From Paraspadella gotoi (taxonomy: Eukaryota; Chaetognatha), in contig CM119270.1 in assembly GCA_051294375.1 (NCBI GenBank), forward strand, positions 4,332,301-4,396,300: 64,000 nucleotides of DNA. Direction: 5' to 3'. Under the pieces are notes generated by a model, which did no database searches, was not told the DNA's origin, and saw only the letters and a list, made by a program, of their open reading frames with translations. The translations under genes were made by a program, and so were the position numbers. Position 1 is the first letter of the stretch. Each line of letters opens with the position of its first letter. This document shows positions 46,479 to 56,345 of this stretch, piece by piece.

Positions 46479-48902
46479 CTCTAAACTGCCCGGTCTCGAT
46501 CCGCTTCCGCCGCTCCGACGACGACAGCCCGGCCATATCGGACGCGGTGGACCGTCGTCTGGGCTCTTCCGTTTTTTTTGCCTCCGATAAAAAGTCAGGG
46601 GGGATTTTTTTCTTCTTTCGTGCCGATTGAGGGAGGGAAACCAAATAACGCAACTGACGGCGACGCGTGGGGTCAACCGATGAGGGTGCGGGAATGGTGT
46701 TTATTTTGAAGCGAGGTGGTTTGGGAGGGTTAACCGCTGGAATGGTAAAGTGGACGGTCCAAAAAAAAAAAAAACAGGTGGACTGGTAACGTGGGTCTAA
46801 AGGGGATAGGGGTGGGGAGAGTAAGGCGGAAAGGTGGAAGGGTGATTAAAGAGGCTCGAGAACTTTTCCGCGGTTTATTGCGCGGAATCCCTGGGTGGTA
46901 TTGGAAGTGCCATTTATTCGGGCGCGAGCGCTACGGCCTTTTTTCTTCTTAATGTTTGCGGAATGAAAGCGGGCGCGACCTTTCCGCGCCTGGATTTCGT
47001 CCAAACGGACTCAGAAGGAAAGGTGGGGGATGTGAGGGAGGTGTGGCGGGGAGGGCGAGAAAGGAAAGGAATGAGAGGAAGGGAATTTAAGAAATATTCA
47101 AAATGAAAAAAGAAAAAGATTTTCGAAGCTAAAAAATGAAATTTGTGCGTTTGGGTAAAGAAGATGGAGGGTCGAAATCGCGGACGAGACTTCAATTGGA
47201 TATTTGTGTTTCGTGTCTTCTCTCTCTCTCTCTCTCTCTCATCTCTTTCTCTCTTCTCTCTATCTCACGTTGTGGAATTGATGGAATTTGGCGAGAATAA
47301 TTGGAATTGGTCCAAAAACGCTGAAGAGAGAAGCAACAAACATTGAAATCGATCTTCAGCGGACAGACGAACGGACACGGACAAACCGATGACCTGACAG
47401 TCAGACGTACGTACATCTAATCGCATCTCATCGAAATGCTCTTTCTTCGGTCGACTCCCCATCGTCTCGACCTTTGACCTCTCCAACGCGCGCGCCATCT
47501 TCGCACGCCATCGCGTCCGTGCACAGGCGTGCGCACGTGCGTAGACTTAAGCGCGTGTGAAGCGGTTTCGTTTACACGCACGCGCGAGTTTGCGTCTTTA
47601 ACGCTTCGCTGAGATGCTGTCGATAGAAGGCTTAAGAAAAAAAAAAGCAATTTTATTCTACCTTTTGTGAAATTAGTACATCTATTATAAAATTATCCAA
47701 TTATTTAATAAAAAAAGCTAAATATTGACTTTTTACTTTGGACAAGCTATTTTACCAGATGACTATTATAGTACATAGTTAATAGTTAATGATATAGAAG
47801 GTCCCTGCAAGCTTTTTATCAATACTCCCGAACTGATTTAACTTGATCCAACTAAGATAAGCAATACTGTTGAAGGCAAGATTGTTTATTTTTTGAATGA
47901 ATAAATAATTTTAAATTGGTTGTTCCAATTTCATTATAATACTAATAAATACGGTATAAAACTAATTACTTATTTCTATATAAGTAGTTTCCACTATCCA
48001 CAATCCACTATCCACTATCCACTATCCACTTTTCTTCCCCTCTTTTTCAAACAGACTCGACATCCGCCTCGGCGAGTGGATAGCGAGAGGAAGAAAGCTA
48101 AAGACTACAAAGGGTTCGGCAGCAGCAGCAGCGGCGGCAGCGGCAGCAGCGCCGGATCAGGTCATCGTCGTCGACAACGCCGCCTGCAAGTGGCGCCGCT
48201 CGTTCTGCGTCGTCGTCGTCGTCGACGCTCGTCTCTTCTTTCGTCCGGCGATTTTCTCGGCGTCGATTTCGGCGCCGGAATTCGGTTTCGAAGTCGGCGG
48301 CGTCGACGCCGTCGAGGAGACAGAGTAAGGGGTGTCGGCGGGGGCATAGCGGGTTCTATACTTACAATTGTTACAATTTAGGAGTTACGGTACTATTTTA
48401 CTTTATCTTACTTAATTTTTACTTAAATAATTAACCTTTTAATATCTTTCTAACGCTAACCCTATTTAACCTAATCACTAATCCCCTACCCTAGTCCCTA
48501 ATCTCCTACCCTAATCCCTAATCCCCTACCCTAAAAAAAACTTTAATTTACTTAAATTTAACTTTAAATTTTGCTAACTTAATCGAATAATCAAATATAA
48601 AATTGTTAAGTTCCAGAATATAGGTAAAATTATCGTTGTTTTTTTTTATCACACTGTCTTTCTTTCTCTTACCTTTTTTTCTCATGTTGCTTAACTTATA
48701 CTTTGTGGCGAAAAAACGTCATCCAAACCTGACCCGAACCTGACCCCACTCATCACCCACCCGGTCAAACCCCCCCTTCCTCTCCCACCTTTCCCCCCCC
48801 TCTTCACAGAGAAGAAGAGAATTGGTTCCGATTTCGAGTCGATCGACGGAGCGAAGATATTTTGGGAAAGAAGGTAAGTTTGAACCCCACCTGGTCAAAT
48901 CG

Positions 48903-48951
<49 letters not shown>

Positions 48952-51900
48952 AGAGAGGAGAGGGACGGGAGGAGGAATAATTCTCAAGTATATTTTTAGA
49001 AAAGTGCTGATAAGTTAAACGCCCACGCAGTCAACGGGCGAACCGCGCAGTTTTTGCAGAATGGAGACGTTGGGTAGGGGTGGGCAAAGGAGGATGAAAA
49101 GGGGAGGGTGAGAGGGAAAATTCGGGCGGAAGGTGGGTAAAGACGGGGGGAAACGTTTGAAAGGGGGGTCCAGGTGGTAGTGGGGTGGGCAAAGGCAGGG
49201 GAAGAGTTTTTAGGGAGTTCCAGGGTGGCAATGGGGGTGAGTAGGGGTAAAGAGTGGAGGGGACAAATGATGGGTGGTATCAAAATGGGGAGGGGACAGA
49301 GGATGAAAGTGGGCAAAGGGTTTAAAGGGGGTAGCAAAGGAGATTGTAGGGGGGTGAAAGGAGGTTTGACATGCAGAGGGGCTCGGGGGAGGGGCAAAGG
49401 AGATTGTTGGGGGGCGAAAGGAGGTTGACATGGGAGAGGGGCTCGGGGGGGCAAAGAGATTGTAAGGGGTGAAAGGAGGTTGACATGGGAGAGGGGCTCG
49501 GGGGCCAAAGGAGATTGTTGGGGGCGAAAGGAGGTTGACATGGGAGAGGGCTTGGGGGGGGGAAAGGAAGTGGAATGGGGAGATGACCATTGAGGTCAGT
49601 GAGCGGTGAGTGACGACGAAATAACTTTGAATAAGATAGAAGATAACGAATCACGAATCTCTCTCTCTCTCAATGGGGGAAAAAAAACAACCGGAAACGG
49701 AGAGAAACGTCCACTTTGATGATGATTTCGCCACGCGCAAAATCTAGAGAGACAAATGGCGACGATTAAAAAAAAAAAAAGAAGATTAAAAAATAAGAGT
49801 AATTGAATAAAAGATGAATTCCGGTGGCGAATAAGAATTGGTGTGGGGGAGGTGGCAGGTGGGGAAGGCGGGAGGAGAGGGTTGGGGATTCGGAGTTAAA
49901 TTGGGGGGGCGAAGTTAGGGGAGGAGGGAGTGGAGTTATGGGGGGGGTGAGGAAAATGGAGGGAAAGATGATATTAAATGATAGTTGGGAGAGGAGGAGG
50001 GAAGGAGGAAGAGGTATGAGGAGAAGAGAAGGAAGGAAGGAGGAAGTGAGGAGGAGGAAAGGAGGAAGTGAGGAGGAGGGAAGGAGGTAGAGGTATGAAG
50101 AGAAGAGAGGAGGAGAGAGGGAGAATAAGAGGAGAGGAAGTAAGGAAAGAGGAGGAAGTGAAGAGGGAAGGAGGAAGAGAAGTGAGGATGAGGAAGGAGG
50201 AAGTGAGGGGAGAAGATGAGGAAAGTTGAAGATAATGAGGTAAGAAAAAGTTTGCGGTGATTAAATAAGAATTAAAACGAGTTTAGGATTGAAAGAAATG
50301 AGATTGAAAGTTTTCACCCGATCGGTTGTAGATATTACTCGAAAGATGCGGTAAGTGGAATGAATCAGTTGGTTGGAGGGATGGCCAATAGTCGGTGTGA
50401 GGGATGGCCAATGGTTGGTTGGAGGGATGGCAATTGTTGGTAAGCATTGCAATAGTTATATGTGGATTAGTTGTCGTAAAATTTTGAACGTTTATGTTAA
50501 ATGTTCCTAGTTTATTCGTAGAATACATAAACCTTGAAAAATGCCAGACGTTGATGCGTCGATCGTACGAAAGAGNNNNNNNNNNNNNNNNNNNNNNNNN
50601 NNNNNNNNNNNNNNNNNNNNNNNNNNNNNNNNNNNNNNNNNNNNNNNNNNNNNNNNNNNNNNNNNNNNNNNNNNNNNNNNNNNNNNNNNNNNNNNNNNNN
50701 NNNNNNNNNNNNNNNNNNNNNNNNNNNNNNNNNNNNNNNNNNNNNNNNNNNNNNNNNNGGCGGGTAAGGCAACGAGGAAGTAAGCAATAAATATCGGTTG
50801 AACGAGATGAAGATAGCAGAACTCAAAATCGAAAATCCGTTGAAGCAGAAATAAAAAAAAGGAACGACATTTTATTTTAAATTGCAACTTAAGCGACTTA
50901 TTTATTTCTGTTTACTAAATGTGGTGTTTTTTTTATATTTAAAACGAAACTTTAATTCGCTTAAACGTTAAACATTCGGTCTGTTTGTTTTGTTTTGTTT
51001 TGTTTGGTTGTGTCCGGTTTGTTTGAAATGATTTTGAAATCTCATACATCGCGAAATATACAAATGGTTACAGGGCGTCCTGGAAAAGCAAAACCCGTTA
51101 AAGAATTAATGTCTTACGATTGCTTTCGGATGTTCCTTGGTAATTTAAAAACGACATACTGAAGAGACAGTAATTATTGTTATGTGTTAGTGACAGAACC
51201 GTTCAATATAAGCAGTCCCTGAGCTTCGGATCAGGCTGTAACACCATGTTACAGGCGGGTTAAGCGCCCCGTCCCTCTTAACTGCCAGACGACCACCGGG
51301 CTAGAACCCCGGACCTTTGGGTTGGGAGGCGAATGACTTGCCTCCGGCACCAATGGCCGCTGATGAACGGTTGGTGGATTTTAGGCCACCATAATACTGT
51401 AATTTAGTATAAATATAGGTAAATTAGTCAAATTTTTCGGATAACAGTTAATTTTTATAAATGTTAAAACCCCGACTTTACTCTTTCTATTTTTTTTTTC
51501 CTTCAGAAGAAAATCTTGAGTTGCAGCAACGGCGTCTGCAGACGGAGCGGAAGAGAGGGCGGTTGTGGAAGCGGAAGCGGAAACGGTGGAAGCGGAAGAG
51601 CGGATGGCGGAAGCGAAAGAACCGGCGCCGATTCCTTCGCTTGCGACGCCGAATTCCCTGCAACGACGACGCCGCCTCTCACCGACGCCGTGAGAGAGAG
51701 ACTGCGCCTCACGTGGGAAATACGCGCGCGGAAAAAGTGAGCGGAAGTGGGCATTGCAATGAGCGGAAGTGAGCGTGGCAATGCGTTGAAGTGAGCGTAG
51801 CAATGAGTTGAAGTGGGGGTATGAGTGGAAGTGAGCGTGGTAATGAGTGGGAGAGGGCGTAGCAATGAGTGGGAGTGATTCTAGAAATGATTTTCTACCT

Positions 51901-54458
51901 AATTTATAATCACCTCAATTATCATTACTATTTATTAACATAAAGTCCGTCAAAATTCCACGACTCACCATCAGAACTCTTTCGATTTTCAGAGAATTTG
52001 CGATGGAAAATTCCACTACTTTGTCGCTTAAAGTCTCGGCTCTCGACTCGTCAGATTTGGTGACTGGATTTTATCGCCTCGTCGCCCGCATTTGCTTAAA
52101 GCGTGAGACAATCCCAGTGAACCGAGTGAATGGCTTAAAGTGGCTCTTATCAAATCAATTTTATTATACGTACATAATGCTATTTTTTTTAATTGATTTT
52201 AATATAAGGAGTGATATGAGACCAGCCAAAATGTTAAAGTGGATCGAAATAATATAAGCTGATTGTTTGACTTAATTAAGCATTAAAGCATTAATTAACA
52301 TAATATCTATTAATGAATTGTATGACTAAGAAACTTCGTCTATTTATATCTTTCAGACGAATCAAGCGCCTTTTGTTTCGAAGAACCAGATTTTAATTTC
52401 TTCATCGACCGCGAAATAAAAGACGACGACGACGACGACGACGACGTCGGTAAGAATTTATTTTTTCCTCCATTTTTTTTGATTAACATAAAGAAGATTT
52501 GTGTCGCTTTGCAAAAGGAAATGCTATTTCAGCAGTCTNNNNNNNNNNNNNNNNNNNNNNNNNNNNNNNNNNNNNNNNNNNNNNNNNNNNNNNNNNNNNN
52601 NNNNNNNNNNNNNNNNNNNNNNNNNNNNNNNNNNNNNNNNNNNNNNNNNNNNNNNNNNNNNNNNNNNNNNNNNNNNNNNNNNNNNNNNNNNNNNNNNNNN
52701 NNNNNNNNNNNNNNNNNNNNNNNNNNNNNNNNNNNNNNNNNNNNNNNNNNNNNNNNNNNNNNNNNNNNNNCCAAGAAATGTCTCTCGTCCTGACTTGTGA
52801 GGATTTCACTTTCCCCCATCGAGTGACATTAGTTGTGATGAGGTCTCTGCAGTTCGCACTTTCACTTTTCACTCCCCGACGCCTTTCACTCAAGTAATCA
52901 GCCAGGGACCTTTTTTTTCCTTTTCTTACCCCTAATCCCGGTTCTGAGCTCTCTTTTCCCAATCGACTCATTATATCGATCCCTGACAGACCGAGACCAT
53001 TTTTCAATATTCTCTCGCACCCTGTCTGTGCCTGTCCGGACTTGTCACCCCCTTTCCCGACTTCTGTTATCAACCACTTCATCTTTTCACTCTCNNNNNN
53101 NNNNNNNNNNNNNNNNNNNNNNNNNNNNNNNNNNNNNNNNNNNNNNNNNNNNNNNNNNNNNNNNNNNNNNNNNNNNNNNNNNNNNNNNNNNNNNNNNNNN
53201 NNNNNNNNNNNNNNNNNNNNNNNNNNNNNNNNNNNNNNNNNNNNNNNNNNNNNNNNNNNNNNNNNNNNNNNNNNNNNNNNNNNNNNNNNNNNNNNNNNNN
53301 NNNNNNNNNNNNNNNNNNNNNNNNNNNNNNNNNNNNNNNNNNNNNNNNNNNNNNNNCTGTCACCATGGAACTACGTTCGGCTTTCACTTCCCTTTGGCGA
53401 AAATCCAGGCGAAAAAAAAAGGCGAGGAAAAAAAAATTGGAGGCTTTGACAGCCTCTGGTCCTCGTCTCTCGTCGTTGTTGTTGTCATCGTAGTTGTTGT
53501 TGTCGTTGCCCATCTCTTTAATCAACAATGTTATTTCAACATTTTCATAAAATCTTGTCTCTGTCTTTTTTTCTCGTTTTCTTGTCATCAACGTCTTTGT
53601 CATCCGTCATGATTATTGTCGTCGCTGTCATCTAGTATTGATTCTTTATCATCGACATCTTTGTCATCGTCTGTCCTCCTTTCCGTCATATCCTTTATCA
53701 GTTGTCTCTGTCATGATCATTGTCGTCGCTGTCATTCCCAGTCGTCCACATCATTGTCATCGTCCCCCTTCTTATCCTCTCTTATCCTTTATCAGTTGTC
53801 GTTGTTGTTTTACCCTTTTGACATTTTCAGATGGCCGCCGGCGACGAGGAAGAGGAAAGGAAAGACTTTGGGAGACTCTCCCCCTCTTCCTCCTCCTCCT
53901 CCTCCTTCTCCCTTTACTCTTTTGGGGAACCGTCTCGGTCGCTTTCGTTCAAAGCTGCCGCAAAGGCTGCTGCGGCTGGGGCGGCGGCGGCGGCGGCGGG
54001 ACTGGAGGAAAGAAAAACAATCTCGACGGGAGGGACGACAACAACAACGACGAGGGTTTTTTCGACCGAAACAGCGGAGGCAACAATCGCAATGACGGTC
54101 GGGACCGTCGCAACAACGACCAACAGAACGGCGGGGAATCGAAAAAGAAGGGGAATTTTTCAGCTGTCCGTTGCATCGTTGGCGTCAGCGAGAACGAGAT
54201 TATGGACGAGAAAATTAAAAATGAACGAACAAATTCCATCGGAGAAATAGTAGATGACGACGATAGCTATCGACAGATCGTGGGAAACCCAAACCACAGG
54301 CGCCAAAGCAGCAACGGTCTGGAACCGCGAGAGCGGCTCAGCGACGGCGTGATCCTCTTCAACGGTTTGGGATTTGCAGAAAGTGGAATCGACGCCAACT
54401 GGGATCGACATCGCTCCAGCCGCGATATTGCATCGCGGTGCCATCAGGTTATTAGGGG
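46479..54458 (+). CDS. Single-pass membrane protein of unknown family, seven exons, 3' end in a gap
   Basis: Exons join in phase at every step: 46,479-46,593, 48,055-48,324, 48,810-48,873, 51,507-51,736, 51,993-52,102, 52,357-52,449, and 53,831 to the gap at 54,459. The first may not be the true start. Visible parts: CPVSIRFRRSDDD; LDIRLGEWIARGRK; an Ala11 run; QVIVVDNAACKWRRSFC; an acidic patch; a Gly/Ser-rich Cys-containing stretch (CGSGSGNGGSGR); LTDAVRERLRLTWEIRARKK; LVTGFYRLVARICLK; FCFEEPDFNFFIDREIK; and an Asp8 run. Then GRRRRGRGKERLW precedes one Leu-rich helix (LPLFLLLLLLLPLLFWG) and CRKGCCGW, Gly7 and an Asn/Asp/Gly-rich outer segment. Basic residues before the helix suggest type II topology, N-terminus inside. 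Two gaps (52,539-52,770; 53,095-53,356) fall in the last intron, so an exon may be missing. No domain recognised. Confidence 0.7.
46594..48054. other. Intron, with CpG-rich patch
   Basis: GT-rich and purine-rich sequence. 47,420-47,630 is rich in gcgcgcg, gtgcgcacgtgcg and cacgcacgcg words but has no supported exon. A (CT)n lies at 47,220-47,260, and tccactatccactatcc repeats at 48,003-48,031 just before the acceptor. Confidence 0.5.
48456..48535. repeat. Degenerate telomere-like CCCTAA repeat
   Basis: ctaaccctatttaacctaat is followed by alternating atcccctaccctagtcccta units. Word CCCTA occurs about eight times in 80 bases, with imperfect spacing. In an intron. Confidence 0.6.
48902..48962. 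repeat. (GA)n tract
   Basis: About 60 bases of (GA)n with small breaks, just after exon 48,810-48,873. Confidence 0.9.
49330..49560. repeat. 4-copy G-rich minisatellite (55-60 bp)
   Basis: gaaaggaggtt recurs at 49,356, 49,416, 49,471 and 49,526, each followed by gacatgggagaggggctcgg and caaaggagattgt. The surrounding 49,020-50,220 is strongly purine-rich on + (ggaggaag words), with G runs able to form quadruplexes. Confidence 0.85.
50371..50440. repeat. Short tandem repeat, gagggatggcc unit
   Basis: Three units of about 25 bases: ggttggagggatggccaat, then a variant with cggtgtgagggatggcc, then ggttggagggatggcaat. In the long intron. Confidence 0.7.
51190..51370 (-). repeat. tRNA-derived SINE
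   Basis: On the minus strand: GCGGCCATTGGTGCCGGAGG, an anticodon-like stem GAGGC...GCCTC, then the T-arm CCGGGGTTCTAGCCCGG (stem CCGGG, loop GTTCTAG), then TGGTCGTCTGGCAGTTAAG and a body containing GTAACATGGTGTTAC. TGGTCGTCTGG also occurs in the element at 25.1 kb. It lies in an intron of the membrane-protein gene. Confidence 0.6.
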
Positions 54459-54802
54459 NNNNNNNNNNNNNNNNNNNNNNNNNNNNNNNNNNNNNNNNNN
54501 NNNNNNNNNNNNNNNNNNNNNNNNNNNNNNNNNNNNNNNNNNNNNNNNNNNNNNNNNNNNNNNNNNNNNNNNNNNNNNNNNNNNNNNNNNNNNNNNNNNN
54601 NNNNNNNNNNNNNNNNNNNNNNNNNNNNNNNNNNNNNNNNNNNNNNNNNNNNNNNNNNNNNNNNNNNNNNNNNNNNNNNNNNNNNNNNNNNNNNNNNNNN
54701 NNNNNNNNNNNNNNNNNNNNNNNNNNNNNNNNNNNNNNNNNNNNNNNNNNNNNNNNNNNNNNNNNNNNNNNNNNNNNNNNNNNNNNNNNNNNNNNNNNNN
54801 NN

Positions 54803-54833
<31 letters not shown>

Positions 54834-55138
54834 TGAGCTCGGCGAACAATGCCGCCGCATGTGGTAAAGTTCCGAGATTAAGTTTTTTTTTCACCACATA
54901 TATTTCATGTTTTTCCTTTTATTCAATACATATAATAGAATACATTGCTTAGATATTTTTATTTTGTGTAACAGAACGACCACTGGACTGTGAAAGACGA
55001 TAATAAAACACATCTACAAAAAGGTTAGAACCGATTTTACGATATCTTAGCATATCTTTAAATTCTTGACCCCAGAAAATTCAATTGCATCTCATTTCAA
55101 TTGTGTTAGTAAGCGGGTTAGATAATAGATATAGTAGT

Positions 55139-55322
55139 TATGTAGTTATGTTATGTTATGTAGTTATGTTATGTAGTTATGTTATGTTATGTAGTTATGT
55201 TATGTTATGTAGTTATGTTATGTTATGTAGTTATGTTATGTTATGTAGTTATGTTATGTTATGTAGTTATGTTATGTTATGTAGTTATGTTATGTTATGT
55301 AGTTATGTTATGTTATGTAGTT
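55139..55322. repeat. 18-bp satellite (gtagttatgttatgttat)n
   Basis: About ten units, nearly perfect after the first two. Read in frames it gives Met-Leu-Cys-Tyr-Val strings, an artefact since the unit is a multiple of 3. Its ttatgttatg word forms the inverted repeat at 16.7 kb. Confidence 0.95.
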
Positions 55323-55917
55323 AGGCTAAAAGATACGAGTTTTCTTTTAAAATTGTTTTCATTTTAGGAGAAAAAATAAAATTTTTCTTTTGTTGATTTA
55401 GAATGTAATTGAAACGACTTTTTTTTCGTTTATTTTTTTGTTTTGAACGATTTGTTTTGTTGTTTTGTTGTTTCGTTTTGTTAACCTTTTAATTCTCAAC
55501 GTGTTNNNNNNNNNNNNNNNNNNNNNNNNNNNNNNNNNNNNNNNNNNNNNNNNNNNNNNNNNNNNNNNNNNNNNNNNNNNNNNNNNNNNNNNNNNNNNNN
55601 NNNNNNNNNNNNNNNNNNNNNNNNNNNNNNNNNNNNNNNNNNNNNNNNNNNNNNNNNNNNNNNNNNNNNNNNNNNNAGAGTCATACAGACCGACAGAAAC
55701 AGAGAGAGTGAGAGATAAAGAGAGAGAGAGAGAGAAGGAGCGAGAGAGAGAGAGCGAGACAGGAAGAAAAAGACTCACAAAAGGATCTAATCAAAGAAGC
55801 CTGAAGATTCTTCCCCCTCGCCTTCTATTTCTTTCGACCAAAACAGCGAAAGGCGAGATGGAAACAGGAATGATTTATCTTTCTCTCTATATTCTATTTC
55901 TTTCTTTTTTTCCTTCT

Positions 55918-56230
55918 CTCTTTCTTTCTTTCTTTCTTNNNNNNNNNNNNNNNNNNNNNNNNNNNNNNNNNNNNNNNNNNNNNNNNNNNNNNNNNNNNNN
56001 NNNNNNNNNNNNNNNNNNNNNNNNNNNNNNNNNNNNNNNNNNNNNNNNNNNNNNNNNNNNNNNNNNNNNNNNNNNNNNNGTTTGTTTGTTTGTTTGTTTG
56101 TTTATTTATTTATTTATTTGTTTATTTCTTTTTTTCTTTATTTCTTTCTTTAATTCTATCTTTATTTCTTTATTTCTTTCTTTCTTTATTTCTTTATTTC
56201 TTTCTTTATTTATTTCTTTATTTCTTTATT

Positions 56231-56318
<88 letters not shown>

Positions 56319-56345
56319 TTTTTTCTTTCTTTATTTCTTTCTTTC
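55918..56345. repeat. (TTTC)n/(TTTA)n/(TTTG)n tract, partly unsequenced
   Basis: Tetranucleotide repeats flank a gap (55,939-56,079): (TTTC) before it, then (TTTG), (TTTA) and long (TTTC) after it, to about 56,345. Confidence 0.95.

Noticed and set aside
48456-48535. A true chromosome end
   Set aside because: Repeats are degenerate, short and internal to a gene with coding exons on both sides.
51461-51772. Alternative frames of exon 51,507-51,736 (Glu/Ala-rich or Lys/Arg-rich)
   Set aside because: Only the frame beginning KKILSCSNGVC keeps phase with both neighbouring exons; the Glu/Ala-rich frame has an early stop.
55085-55367. Met-Leu-Cys-Tyr-Val repeat protein
   Set aside because: The unit is an 18-bp satellite, a multiple of three, so all frames stay open. 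No start context, splice sites or composition of a gene.
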